Part shown: in pieces, positions 49,319-61,439 of the stretch
Layout of the letters: each line of letters opens with the position of its first letter
How positions within the stretch are numbered: the first letter of the stretch is position 1
From: Iris pallida
Lineage: Eukaryota > Streptophyta > Magnoliopsida > Asparagales > Iridaceae
NCBI GenBank assembly: GCA_029216955.1
Contig: JANAVB010006999.1
Location: 1,019,853-1,083,852, forward strand
Direction: 5' to 3'
DNA length: 64,000 bases
The notes under the pieces: model-generated
The model's database searches: none
What the model was told of the DNA's origin: nothing
The model's input: only the letters and a program-made list of their open reading frames with translations
Program-made: the position numbers and the translations under genes

Positions 49319-49366
49319 GTGGCATGGAGAGAGGGTTTGCTTCTCGTTCTCTCACGTACTTCCGAC

Positions 49367-49807
49367 ATGAACTTGTGTACTCGAGTACATTCTGTTGACG
49401 AAGTGCTCCCGAGGGTGAAGATGCGATGCCATGTCTTCATTGATGCACTTGAAGGTGACTGTTACATCCAAAAGCCGGAGTCGAGGGCTTCCGAGGCAGG
49501 TGGAAGGTGCCTGTTGCATCCAAAGATAGGGATGCCCGGACCTCGTCTTCGTTGTGCAGGAAGAGCCGTAGATCGGAATGGCGGTACTAGGCTCTTTCTT
49601 CCTTCAAAGTGGGTGTTGCCCACTCTGGTGGGTTTGGAAGCTGCTCCTTTAGCCGCGGTTTCGATCACGGTCTTCCTTGGTGTTTGGAGGCTCTTTCGAA
49701 GCCTCCCCTGGCCACAGATTTGCGATGCTCTTCTCTTCCTTGGTTTAGGGAGCCCTTCCTCCAGCTACTCAATAAATGCTTCATTAGTCGAAGCACTTAT
49801 CAGGTGA
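49367..49807 (+). other. Conserved antisense ORF within Tat-3 LTR (hypothetical)
   Basis: The longest of the four copies, about 146 codons from ATG 49367 (MNLCTRVHSVDEV). It shares SEAGGRCLLHPKIGM and AVDRNGG with the Tat-1 and Tat-2 versions. The tail includes a hydrophobic stretch. No family is recognised. Confidence 0.3.
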
Positions 49808-50171
49808 GTCTGGCTGGAAGGGTGGCACATAACTGGGCTGCTGAAGGGATGCACATAACTGAGCTGCTGAAAAGGATGCGCCTTGCTGAGGGCGCATGGT
49901 GGGATGCGCCTGACCGAGGGCGCATGATTATTGCTGCGCCTGCCTGAGGGTGCATGGTGGCTGCTGGCTGTAGACTTAGGATCTTTTCTTTGTAGAAATT
50001 CTCCTTTGTACAGTCTTTCTTAGACATGTAATAGACTTTTATATGTTAAATAAAAAGTCCTTTTTTCAATGTCTATTTTTGTTGCTTTTTGCGGTGAAGT
50101 ACTCTGTCCAAGCTCTGGCGCATGTAGTCTGGCGCATAGACTTTCTGGTTCTGAAATTCCAGGCTTCGACA

Positions 50172-50190
50172 AGACCCCCTTCAAAATTTT
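50172..50190 (-). promoter_or_regulatory. Polypurine tract of Tat-3
   Basis: The minus strand reads TTTGAAGGGGGTCT directly before the 3' LTR, as in Tat-2. Confidence 0.7.
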
Positions 50191-50433
50191 CAAAACTTTT
50201 GGATAAGTTTTGGAATACTTTGAATAAGAAACATGGTAGTGGAGGCGCATGATCGTCGGGGCGCATAGATACTCCGTGCATGCTCCGCTCAGTTAGTGCA
50301 AATGATGACGCCTCGGTAACCGAAAAAAGATTAATGATGATCTTTTTTTGGTTTTATTTGTGGTTATCTTTTTACAGAACCCGAGGCGACGGCTGAGATC
50401 ACACATCATCTGTTCACGCGTGCGACCAAGCCC

Positions 50434-50441
50434 TATAAATA
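50434..50441 (+). promoter_or_regulatory. TATA box of Tat-3 antisense gene
   Basis: CCCTATAAATAGGCG, about 95 bp before the ATG at 50535, with a GA-rich then CT-rich leader. Confidence 0.6.
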
Positions 50442-50534
50442 GGCGAGAGATGGAGAGAGAGAGTTCTTCTCCTTGCTTTTGCTTTCTTTAGAGTTCTTCT
50501 TCAAAAAAAACCTAACTTTTCTTCTCTCAAAGAA

Positions 50535-53500
50535 ATGGCTCCCAAGACTCCTCGCGGCGGTGCTGGCAAGGGAAAGGAGCCGGTAGAGTATGCCGAGGAG
50601 GATGCTCCTATCACCATTGTGACTCCGGCCGACGTTCGCCCCATTGTGACGGGTGAGCGTCGTCTTTTCTACTGCTTTCTTTGTCAGACGATCCTTGGAT
50701 CATGCGACTGAGTTGGTGTGCCCTACTCTCTTCTGCCGACGCGTATGGACTTCTGTCCTCGCCGAGGTTTTACCCCGCCGACGTGCATAGGTTTAGGCCT
50801 TTATCATGCACCGAGGTTTAACTGCGGACGCGCATGGGTTTACACCCTGAATGCGCCGAAGTCTCTTACTGAGACGCATGGGTTCATACCCTGATGATAC
50901 GCCGACGCCATTTGCTGATGCACATGGGTTCATACCCTGATGATGCGCCGAAGCCCTGAGGCGCATGGGTTTACACCCTGATGATGCGCCAAAGCTTTTT
51001 ACTGAGGCGCATGGGTTTAAACCCAGATGATGCGCCAGGTTGCTTTGACACACTTTGTCTTTTGGCCTAACTTTGGATTTTTGTTGTGCCAGTATCGATG
51101 ACAATTCCTTTGCTGAATGAGGTCCTTCTGGATGCTTCCCTTTGTCAAATGGGAGTTAATTTTGACGAGGCGGTTGTCAACCCTGCCAAGGGTGCTATCT
51201 TACAGGATCAACCTCCTGAGAGGGTGCTGCAGATCCAGAACCAGTTGCCAATTTTCCTCCAGAGTATGATGGAGAGCGAAAAACTAAAATCAACTGAATC
51301 CGAGGATGTGACCTTCCTAAAACCTGCCTTTTTGTTCGGTGACCGCCTGATCTCCACTGAAGCGAAGATACTGAAGGTCAAAGAAGACTGGTTCTTTTCT
51401 GCAAAAGGCATGGTGCTGTACATGCGACAACTTGACCGCCAGTTGCCGCTGATAGCCTTCTATCGTTTAGCTTCGAAGAGAAGGATGCCCTGGGATCTTA
51501 CTCCTTCTCAGGGAGGGGCCTTGGGGGGTGCTCTTTCAATTGATGCTACCTCGAACCAGAGGGATACCCTGGCTGCTTCACGAACCGGTCCCTCGTTCAG
51601 TTGCCGAACTTTGCGTCCAGGGAGCCTCTATAGTGAAGTCCCAAATGACACTTTTGCCTTCAGTGCCTCAACCTTTGCAAGTCGGATGCTGGCATCGAGG
51701 GTCATGTATCCGAAAGGTGGCTTTAGGGTTGAAGGTTGGTGTCATCATATCTCGAGGTGGGACGAGTTGACCATTTGGGTGCTCTCGAAGTTCAAGGCTG
51801 AGCTTAGGGAGATTGGGCTGACAGCCGCTATCCGTGCCATACAGGCTGGCGTGGATCTCAATAAGCCTATGTTCCTTGCACTCTTGGAATTGTTCAATAC
51901 CCAGACTGGCACTTTCTATACTCCAGTGGGGGAGTTGGGGTTGGCTCTCCATGAGATGTACGAAGTGTCCAAGCTTCCCTGGGGCTCAGAACCGTACGAA
52001 GAATATTTCCCGTCGAATGAAGAGATCCAAGTTCTAGAAAATAAGGACTCGGAGATGATGGCCGTTTTCAAAGAAGTGGCGAGCCATCATTATTTGATGC
52101 ACCAGAAGGACAAAGGCAAGACCCAGCCTCATGTGACTGCTTGGAGGGATTATGTTTCCAAGCAGGATTTGGCGGACCCCTCGAGGATCCGGTTTACGAC
52201 TCCGCAAGGGCTAAAACCTGCGGAAGTGACTTCTGAGATAAGCCGGCTGGACGAGAGGACTCCTCGTTCCAATAAGGATGGCGAGAATGCGTATAGCTGC
52301 TTCTGGCACTGTGCGCACCGAATGTCATCTAAGGCGGTGCTGGCAGCATATTTGATGATATGGCTCCGAGATTGTGTTTTTGCGGACGGATCTGGTGCCG
52401 TAGAGAGGGTACACCGGAACCTTATTTTGCCTGCTGTAAAGTTGGCTTTTGGGCGTCCCTTAGCCCTCCTTCCCGCGATGGTGTGTAACTTGTTGCGGGG
52501 TTTGAGGACTTTGCTGATGACGTGATCCAGGGAAGAGGTAAAAACGATAACTTTCCCCGGGCTGAATTGCCATTCCATTATCTTATGGGATGGCTGATTC
52601 TGCATCATCCGAACGTGATGAGTCCAGGTCCGGAGGAGGATCATGTTGAAGGATATCCTTTTATCCGCCGCTTCTACAAGAGGAAGTGGTTACACACTGG
52701 CGTCCCCGTTTGCAGGAGAGTTTTGTCCTACTTTCAGGGGTGGGAGATTGTAAAGGTTGGCCCTATCTTCAAAGATTTCGAGGCTGACCAAGATTTAGTC
52801 GACTCTGGTGAGGACGTGATTACTCTGCCGAAATGGGGTTTTCGTTGGTTGCAAAGTATTCGGCCTTCTCACTTGGTCTATCGGAACCAGAATAGGTGTT
52901 ATCTGGAGCCATATCTGCCCAGCCGGTTCGCTCGCCAATTTGGCTATACCCAGCTAATGCTACGGAATCCCAGTAACAGTCTGGGGTTCATCGATAGTTT
53001 GTTGGATGGAGCCCGGGGCTGGCAATATTACAATGTCGGGTGTACTGGTGTTCAGTTTATAGCGCCCGTTCGCAACCCTCGGCCACAGATCCTGTATTCG
53101 GTAGCTAAGCTGTATTGCACAATGAATACTGCGTCTCCAGGTTATGATAGAGAGACTAGTTTCATCATTGGAACTCAGCTGGAGGCCACGGCGAACATGT
53201 TGATGGTGGCTCGATCATATCGTCCACCAGAATTGGCGGGATATTGGGCTGCCGCTGCAGCATCAGTAAGAGATCCCCTTGTTGGAAAGAGGCGGGCTGA
53301 CGTGAAAGCCGGCTCGTCTGTACCAAAAAGGTCAAGAAAGACGACGACTCCAAAGGCAACGGGAGTGCCACCTGTACCGCTAGTGGAATCAGCCCCTGCT
53401 GAGGTAAAGAGTCCTCTGTAATTTTTGGCTCATCTTGTCATTTTGGTGACTTGTACTTTTCTTCTTATAGGGATCGTCGAAGAAGAAGACCCGTGTTTCA

Positions 53501-55072
53501 AAATTGGGTGTCAGTAAACCAAAGGAGGTAGCAAGCTCTTCTGACGAGCGCATACCTCCGATGGTAATGTCTCCAATAGAGGAGAGTCCCGGAGATATCC
53601 CTGCAGAGGTTTTACTATCTCCAGACTTTGTTGAAAGAGATGCAGAGGTTGCAGCAACTTCTGGGATGGTGCCAGCTGCCGTGAGGGCCTTGGACGTTGA
53701 GGGTCCAGCAGACACGGGGCTTCGTGATGATGATGTGGAGTGGAGTTCGTCGTCTTTGGATGACGATGCTCCAGAGTTGCAAGAGCCTGTTGCGGAGGCA
53801 ACAGAGATGGTTGGAACAGAGGAGAGGGTTGATTCCCCTCCTTATTATGATGAGGGGAGGTCGGCTGCATCATTACCGAGCCCTACCCCAGACTCAGCGG
53901 TGGAAGCTGAGGTGGCTACCAATCAGGAGGTAGCGACAGATCCTGTCCCTGTAGAGGGATTTGATAAAGAGACTCGTCTGGCGGTCCTGACTTCAGGGAC
54001 GAGTCAGGAGGTAAGTGTTGATCTTCCCGTTTTGCCAGGGGAAGTATTGGCTGGTGATAGCACGTTGAGGACTGGAGAGGTGGCCGCTGACGTCGGTGGT
54101 ACTTCCGAGTTTGGAAAGGGTAAGGGTTTGATGGAACCCTCTATTGCTCCTTCCACTTGGGGTACAATCTCGACGTCTGTTCTGGTTTCTTCTGTTCCCT
54201 TGGCTCCTCGGGCTAGTAGTCAGGCCCCTGTTGATGAAGAGCCTACTGATACCGAGGTTCCAGCCTTGCAGGTTGAGGTCGGCAGGTCTTCTTTCGGTCC
54301 GCCGACTGGAGTAGCTCCTCTAACCCCTGCTATGACGCCGCAGGTGCTGGCGGACGCAGATGAATATGTGAAATTCATCATTGAGGCAGTGTACAAAATG
54401 CTGTAGAGGGGTGTATCTGCGGTGATGGATGCCAATGGGAGCTTTGCGACGGCAAAAACTCTGGCAATGCCTTATATTGACCTGATCCGTCTTCACCAAG
54501 GTCATGATCATATGGCCGAGATCCTGGAGGCTTCGGTAGTTGAGCTGGACCAGCGGCTCTCGGAACTTCAGTGCATCCAGCGAAATGACATCTCCGTCTT
54601 GATAGACGCGGAGAAGGGGAAGCTGATCGCCGAGATTGAGTCTTCCTACCAGGCCACCGTGAGTGTCTGGGAGCACGAAGTGGCTGAGACTGAAGCTGCG
54701 GTAGAGCGGTTGTCTCAGTCCATGCGAAAGACAGTGGAAACGCGAGCTGCGTTGGACACTAATATCGCGGAGATCAACGCCCAGATCCGCCGCCTTGAGG
54801 ACCAGCGGGCCCGATTCCAGTTAGATGCCGAACGTGTCCAGGCTAAACACGTAGCATTCAAGAAGGAGGAAGCAACTTTCACTCAGCGGACTCTTGCCCT
54901 GGCTCAACAGCGATAACAGCTTGATAAGAAGCATGAGAACGATACTTCTGCTGAGGCTGTTGAATCGATGCGTCAAGAAGCTGAGCGTCGAGTCCTGGCG
55001 ACTGTGGAGACTCGTGTGGCAGACTTGAGACGCCGAGTTAGAGAGCTTTCAGCCAACCCTGGGGATGTTTAG
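50535..55072 (+). pseudogene. Tat-3 antisense gene: plant mobile domain plus coiled coil, three exons
   Basis: Exon 1 50535-50652, intron 50653-51092 (GTGAGC...GCCAG), exon 2 51093-53403, intron 53404-53470 (GTAAAG...TTATAG), exon 3 53471-55072. The joined frame gives a mobile-domain protein of about 1340 residues if breaks are ignored. Breaks: a frameshift near 52510 at the same place as in Tat-2, TAG at 54404-54406 (Tat-2 has an intact codon here), TAA at about 54914. The domain motifs are the same as in Tat-2 (TFYTPVGELGLALHEM, GWLILHHPNVMSPG). Exon 3 ends in a long coiled coil and SANPGDV. A poly(A)-like AATAAAG follows near 55147. Confidence 0.75.
50653..51092 (+). repeat. Intron 1 of Tat-3 antisense gene, hairpin-forming minisatellite
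   Basis: Same structure as 26485-26925, with about six or seven units containing GCGCATGGGTTTACACCC and ATGCGCC. Unit boundaries and count differ from Tat-2, so the array is evolving. Confidence 0.7.
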
Positions 55073-55333
55073 GGATTGTAGCCTCTTCTTTTTGTATTTT
55101 TACAACTCTCGCTGGGGATAGTGTACTCATTTTCTCTATCTTTTTAGAAATAAAGAAGTACACAATTTTCTGTGATGTGTTCATTTTTGTTGTCATGAAC
55201 TTGATGATTTGTGTGGACCTATTATCTTTTGCACACCTTGGTTTTTAGGTACAGATAATAAGTTTGAAAGAACCAACATGTTTGCTCAGAGGTAGTGTGG
55301 ACGTGGCAAATATGGGGTTCAAGTGGTGGAATC
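55073..55333 (-). other. Tat-3 spacer after antisense gene, start of stem-loop array
   Basis: Matches 30906-31173 of Tat-2. It includes TATTATCT/AGATAATA and the first long-loop hairpin with stem TTTGC/GCAAA (55281-55310), and stops at GAATC where the SIRE-type element is inserted. Confidence 0.7.
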
Positions 55334-56277
55334 TGTTGACACAAAGTCACAGTCAACCAAATATTGATAACATTGACTAAATAATACTTGTAATAATTTA
55401 ATACGACACACGACGTCTACATCAAGCTCAAGTCAGAAGACAGCTCAGTCTTTATAGTTCAGTTATATATGAGGCTGTATTTTACACTTTCTTTGAGTCT
55501 AGACTGATTGTAAACTGTGTCATGCTGAGCTCTTGAGACTTGACATACAGCCTACCCAAAATCCTAAACTCTACCATCCAGAAAATGACCCTTAACTCCC
55601 AAGAACCAGTTCTGTGCTCTGGAGACAGAGTTCGGGCCGAACTCTGCCTCCACACAGAGTTCGGGCCGAACTCTGTCCCCTAAAAATCAGCAGCCTTAAT
55701 TTTAGAGTTAGCTGGTTGCTAGTTGTCCAACGGCCAAATATTTGAAATTTTCTACCCGAATTCTGGCCGAATTCTGCCTACAAAAATCCTATAAATAGGC
55801 CTAGAATTCTCTCATTTCAAATCATCCAATCTTCTTTTCTCTTCTTTCTTAAAGCTCAGAAAAGCCATACCCTTCCCATCTACTAGCCACAAGCCTCCTA
55901 AGTCTCGAGTGCTCAGCATCTCTCAGTTAGGATTCTTGTGCAAGAGTTGAAGAAGTCGCTTGGACAATTCCAAGCAAATCGCCACTGCGATCCTCTGTAA
56001 GAAGTTGACGTGCTCTTCTGAAGAAAAGGCACGGGTTGTAAACTACTATTTCACAAATAGTGGATTTAATCATGAGCTAGAGTTCTCAGACCTGGACTAG
56101 TCCTCCACGAAGGAAACCAGGTTAAAATCGGCTGTGTCTGCGTATGCTCTCTTGATTCTCTCTTTATTTTCCACACTTACTCTGATTGGTTTTATTTGTA
56201 ATAGAGTTAAATTTTTAATTGGATATTATCTCTATATACTCTATTCACCCCCCTCTAGAGTTGCCATCTGTTCTTCA
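55334..56277 (+). repeat. 5' LTR of SIRE-type element (0.94 kb)
   Basis: TGTTGACACAAAG at 55334 to TGTTCTTCA at 56277, just ahead of the primer site. It includes two copies of the palindrome CAGAGTTCGGGCCGAACTCTG split as CAGAGTTCGG-G-CCGAACTCTG (55626-55646, 55655-55675) and a weaker third (55755-55777). The exact inner end is inferred from the primer-site position. Confidence 0.8.
55790..55797 (+). promoter_or_regulatory. TATA box of SIRE-type LTR
   Basis: ATCCTATAAATAGGCC followed by a CT-rich start region. Confidence 0.7.
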
Positions 56278-56279
56278 AT

Positions 56280-56291
56280 TGGTATCAGAGC
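56280..56291 (+). promoter_or_regulatory. Primer-binding site, initiator tRNA-Met
   Basis: TGGTATCAGAGC, the standard plant initiator-Met primer site, two bases after the LTR end. Confidence 0.9.
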
Positions 56292-56331
56292 TCTGTTCTC
56301 TTTACAAGGATTTACATCCTAGAGCTGATCC

Positions 56332-58350
56332 ATGGCAACCACACAATCCTTGATTTCCAATCATAGTGAAGGGCAGTCCACTCATAGGCCTCCCCTATTT
56401 GACGAAACCAACTACACATATTGGAAAACAAGGATGAGTTTTTATCTCAAGTCTCTAGACTTTGACCTGTGGACTGTCGTCACTGACGGTTACAAAAAGC
56501 CCGCCAGGATAGTTGTCAACGGTGATCTTGTTGAGAAATCACATGAAAAATATTCTGACGAGGAGAAGAAACAGACAAGTCTAGATGCGAGAGCTATTAA
56601 TGCTTTATTCTGTGCTATAGACAGGAATAAGTTCAACAGGGTATCTACATGCACCACATCTCATGAAGTATGGAAACTTCTAGAAGTGATGCATGAAGGA
56701 ACTACTCAAGTCAAGGAATCAAAGTTAAGCCGTCTCACGCAAGAATACGAGGCTTTCAAGATGAAACCAAATAAGACGATCACGCAAATGTTCACAAGAT
56801 TCCTCGACATCATCAACCCCCTGTCTTCGCTCGGCAAGCAATACTCAAATCACGAAAAGATTCGCAAGCTACTTAGGGGGCTACCAAAGATTTGGAACCC
56901 TAAGGTGACGGCCATCATAGAAGAAAATGATCTCACAACCATGTCCATGGAGACCTTGATGGGAAAGCTAATGACTCATGAGCTTGACCTCAAGGACTTC
57001 GAAGAGCCTGCTCCTAAGGCTAAGGAGATCGTACTCAAAGCTCACCGGCGAAGGGCTGAACCCGAAGAGACAGATGATGATGACTCAGAAGATGATCAAG
57101 CCCTTATGGTCCGCAACTTCAAGAAATTCCTTCGCTTCAATCGAAGGAAGAAGGAACCACAAGAAGATGGTGAAGAAGAGCCAACTTGCTATGGTTGTAA
57201 AAAGACTGGACACGTTCAAAAAGATTGTCCATTCTTGAAGAAGAGCAACCGCTATGAAAAGCCATACAAGAAGACTTCATCAAAGAAATATGCCAAAACA
57301 AGCATTTGGCATGAAAACGAAGCTAGTGACTCCGAGGAAGAAAATGACTCTCCTCAAGATACGGCTAACGTGTGCCTAATGGCAACATCCGATAAGGTAT
57401 CAAACGAAACTCTTGACGACTTCTCTTTTGATGAACTTGGCGATGCTTTCACTGATTTACTCGATGATCACAAAAAGATCATTGGTAAATACAAACACGC
57501 CAAGGACAAAATCAAAAGTCATAAAGACGAGATTCAAAGACTTTCTCTATTGCTTGATAACATTAGAGACACTTCACCCACGGAAGTCACTGATGAAGTA
57601 TCGAAGCTTAAACTAAGCCTTCATGATGCTGAAACACGTATTGAGCAACAGACACAAGAAATCACAACACTCAATACGTTGCTTGCTGAAGAAAAGAGTA
57701 GACACAAGATTTCTATGACTAAGATTTATGGTTTAAATGCTAAGGTTACTGATCTGCAGGCTGTCTCCAAGAGATTAGAGACTAAATTGGGTAAACAGGT
57801 TGCTCAACCTCAAACCCAATTTCATGAGACACCCACAAAGCATAACACTTCTTATGCTAGTCATTTATATCGTCCATCTACAACACATAATCATGCTTTC
57901 ATATACACACAATTTCACAAAGGACACAAACCACATACACGTAGAAATAATTATCATAGATACAATCATCATGCTACACAAAGACACAATCAACATCACA
58001 ATGTCATGCCATATAGACAACATCACAATATCATGCCATATAGACAACATCACCATGCTCTATATAGACAACATCACCATGCTTCATATAGACAACATCA
58101 CCATGCTCCATATAGATAATATCACTATGCCACTCCACAGCACTCTATGTATAATCATCATCACCATGCTAATCATCATACTTCTGCTCATTACACTGCT
58201 TATAGACATCATCAGCATGCTCCTAATGTAAATAGGAATGCTACATGTACTTATTGTGGTTTGCATGGACACATATCACCACAATATAGAATTAGAAGAT
58301 TAGTTGATAAGAAAATATATGCATGGTTTCCAAAAACTTACTTTTCATGA
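56332..58350 (+). pseudogene. SIRE-type gag
   Basis: Opens MATTQSLISNHSEGQ; the gag N-terminal domain (LFDETNYTYWKTRM, ALFCAIDRNKFNRV, MFTRFLDIINPLSSLG) is within residues 1-220. Zinc knuckle CYGCKKTGHVQKDC is near residue 286, followed by an acidic part, a coiled coil (about 370-480) and a His/Gln-rich repeat near residues 555-595. A TAA at 58117-58119 stops it. The same frame then runs to TGA 58348-58350 through a second knuckle CTYCGLHGHISPQY, whose last Cys is Tyr. The premature TAA is explained by one C-to-T change in the repeat unit. Confidence 0.85.
57995..58136 (+). repeat. 24-bp tandem repeat in SIRE gag (His/Gln/Tyr-rich)
   Basis: About six units of CATATAGACAACATCACCAT-like sequence encode a repeated PYRQHHH motif. 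The period of 24 keeps the frame. The last unit has the TAA stop at 58117. Confidence 0.8.
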
Positions 58351-58396
58351 CCCTCAAGAAATTGGGTACCAAAGGTCACATCTACTCTTGATGTAG

Positions 58397-60235
58397 GTGG
58401 ACCTTCCCTCCTCAACTAAAAGTAAGTGGATTCTCGATAGTGGATACTCGCGGCATATGACAGGAGACGCAAATCTTTTTGCATCACTATCGATGAAGAG
58501 AGAAGGATATGTATCCTTAGGCAACAACCTCAAAGGTTATATTATAGGTAATGATAATATTGGTTATCTTCCCTCTCCCGTAATAAAGGATGTCTGCCTA
58601 GTGACCGAGTTAAAGCATAACCTGCTCAGCATTAGTCATCTTGCTGACCATGGATATGACATTAACTTTGGACAAAACAAATGCCTTATCTATGATAGGT
58701 CAACGGGAGACATCGCTTTTGAAGGGGTAAGAGAGGATAATATTTATACTTTCTATTTGTCTGGAAATACTAACAATGCAGGTAGATGTTTATATGCTCA
58801 TAAAGATGAACGGCTACTATGGCACCAGCGTCTTGGTCATGCCAATATGGATAATATATCCAGACTATCAACCAAGAAGCTAGTTAGAGGCTTGCCCGAC
58901 ATCACATTCAAAAAGGACACCGTATGTGCCGAATATGAGTTAAACAAGGCAACCAAGTCATCTTTTCATTCCATAAACTCTGTAAGCACTTCTAGACCCT
59001 TGCAATTACTCCATATGGATTTATTTGGGCCTAGTAGAGTAGCCAGTCTTGGCGAAAAACTCTATGCCTTTGTTATTGTTGATGATTTTTCAAGATTTAC
59101 TTGGGTTTTCTTTCTTGCAAATAAAAGTGATGCTATTTCGATTTTCAAGATTTTTGTTAAGAAAGTTCAAAATGAAAAAGGATACATGATTACTCGAATC
59201 CGAAGTGATCATGGAGGCGAATTCGAAAATTTTGATTTTGAAAGATTTTGTGATTCTAATGGTTTTGATCATGAGTTTTCTTGTCCAAGAACTCCTCAAC
59301 AAAATAGTGTTGTGGAGCGGAAGAATAGGACTCTTGGCGATATGGCCAGAGTTATGTTGAACAAGTTTTCACTTCCGAAATATTTTTGGACTGAAGCTGT
59401 CAGTACAGCATGCCATATTTTAAATAGGGTGCTTATTCGTCCTATTACGAAGAAAACACCCTATGAGCTTTGGTTTGGGAGAACCCCAAATGTTTCTTAT
59501 TTTAGAGTTTTTGGATGTAGATGCTTTATCCTTAACACCAAAGACAACTTAGGCAAATTTGATGCCAAAGCTGACGATGGTATTTTTCTTGGCTATGCTG
59601 CCAAGAGTAAGGGATATAGAGTTTTTAACAAACGCTCTTTAATTGTGGAAGAGTCTACAAATGTGACTTTTGACGAAGATAACAGTGCAGCAGCTACTCT
59701 TGATGATGATGTTGAGCCATCAACATCTACTCCAATGAACACCACAACCGAAACAAATTCTCTGGAAAGCTTGCCTAAGAAATTCTCTTTCAAGCCTTCA
59801 CATCCAGAAAATTTGGTAATAGGTGAGGTTTCACGTGGAGTAACCACTAGATCATCATTAAGAGACTCTATTGCTAGCACTGCCTTTATTTCACAAATTG
59901 AGCCTAAAAACATTTCTGAAGCTTTCAATGATGAATTTTGGATTTCTGCTATGCAAGAAGAACTCAACCAATTCGAGAGGAGCCAAGTATGGGAACTAGT
60001 TCCTAGATCGGCTGATCACTCGATCATTGGTACTAAATGGGTTTTTAGAAACAAAGTAAATGAAGATGGTTCAGTCACGCGCAACAAAGCTCGTCTAGTA
60101 GCTCAAGGATACAACCAAGAGGAAGGTATCGACTACGATGAGACGTATGCTCCTGTTGCTAGACTAGAATCCATTCGGATGCTTTGTGCATTTACAAATT
60201 TTCAAAAATTTCAAATTATTTCAAATGGATGTTAA
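58397..60235 (+). pseudogene. SIRE-type pol, part 1: protease, integrase, RT N-terminus
   Basis: Protease WILDSGYSRHMTGD near residue 12 (Tyr where the family has Cys). Pre-integrase LLWHQRLGHANMD; zinc domain with CAEYELNKATK (second Cys of the pair is Tyr). Integrase Asp in LLHMDLFGP, Asp in RSDHGGEFE, Glu in NSVVERKNRTL. RT start WVFRNKVNEDGSV and YAPVARLESIRML. The frame differs from gag by one base, so a frameshift lies between about 58350 and 58410. The first codon cited is not an ATG. The frame is lost again near 60200-60225. Confidence 0.85.
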
Positions 60236-61439
60236 AAGTGCTTTCTTGAATGGTTTTATTAAGGAGGAAGTTTATGTAAAACAACCCCCTGGCTTTGAAA
60301 ATTACAAATTTTCCGACCACGTGTTCAAGCTAAAGAAAGCGCTGTACGGCCTCAAACAAGCCCCTAGAGCTTGGTATGAACGGCTAAGCAACTTCTTGCT
60401 TGAGAAAGGTTTTTCAAAAGGGAAAATTGACACTACACTTTTCATAAAGTCTTTGAAGGACACTATTCTTTTAGTTCAGATATATGTAGATGATATTATT
60501 TTTGGTTCTACTGATGAAACCCTTTGTCAAAATTTTGCCAAGTGTATGCAGACCGAGTTTAAGATGAGCATGATGGGGGAGCTCAACTACTTTCTTGGGC
60601 TACAAGTCAAACAAATGATAAATGGAACCTTCATTTGTCAGTCGAAGTATACAAAGGACATGCTGAAGAAATTCGAACTTAATAATGTCAAACCAATCAG
60701 CACTCCTATGGCTACTTCAACCAAACTGGAACCAGATGAGAGCGGCAAACCCGTAGATCAACGTAAGTATCGAGGTATGATAGGCAGTCTACTTTATCTT
60801 ACTGTTTGTCGCCCTGATATAATGTTTAGCGTTTGCCTGTGTGCTAGATATCAAGCAAATCCTAAGGAATCGCACATGACCGCAGTTAAGCGTATCTTTA
60901 GATACCTTAAGGTTACGGTTACAGTGGGCCTATGGTATCCCAAGTCAACATCATTTGACCTTATTGGTTACTCTGATGCTGATTTTGCTGTATGCAAGGT
61001 TGACCGTAAAAGTATGAGCGGTACGTGCTATTTATTAGGAAAGGCTTTAGTATCTTGGTTTAGCAAGAAACAGAATTCTGTCGCACTATCCACAACAGAA
61101 GCTGAATACATAGCAGCTGGGCGTTGTTGTGCACAGATTCTGTGGATGAAGCAAACCCTTGAAGACTATAATTTATCTTTCATGCATATTCCTATCATTT
61201 GTGACAACACTAGTGCAATAAATCTTACTAAGAATCCCATATGTCACTCACGCACAAAACACATTGAGATTAGACACCACTTTTTGCGTGATCATCAGCA
61301 AAATGGCACGATTAATTTAGAATTTGTTGACACTGATCATCAGTTAGCAGACTTCTTTACAAAGCCATTATCCGAAGAGCGCTTCAGTTTCCTTTGTCGT
61401 GAACTTGGAATTTTAGATGAAGCTGTCATAAATTAAAAT
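60186..61439 (+). pseudogene. SIRE-type pol, part 2: RT C-terminus and RNase H
   Basis: Continues pol in the next frame after a one-base shift around 60200-60225 in a run of T and A. RT: MDVKSAFLNG, LYGLKQAPRAWYERL, catalytic QIYVDDIIFGST. RNase H: YSDADFAVC, STTEAEYIAAG, ICDNTSAINL, HQLADFFTKPL. The end and catalytic residues are intact. The stop is TAA after DEAVIN. Confidence 0.85.

Larger units (their letters stand above)
48155..50171 (-). repeat. Tat-3 3' LTR, remainder
   Basis: Continues the LTR after the solo-LTR insertion and ends CTTCGACA at 50171 (minus-strand start TGTCGAAGC). The sense TATA (ACTATAAATA, minus) is at 48402-48409 and the opposed TATA at 49311-49318. Confidence 0.85.
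45401..55333 (-). mobile_element. Tat-3: 3' half of a Tat-lineage element, split by two insertions
   Basis: Starts TGTTTGCCAT at 45401 (minus-strand LTR end) after the flank CCTTG. It contains the 3' LTR (to 50171, with a solo LTR inside), polypurine tract, the plus-strand antisense gene (50535-55072) and the beginning of the stem-loop array (55281-55310). At 55334 a SIRE-type element is inserted; pol, gag and the 5' LTR would lie beyond the window. Confidence 0.85.

Noticed and set aside
52522..52700. Intron explaining the frame change in the antisense gene
   Set aside because: A GT-AG pair could be drawn (from GAGGTAAAAACG to an AG near 52625), but it would remove the conserved GWLILHHP stretch and the acceptor is not kept in Tat-2, so a frameshift is more likely.
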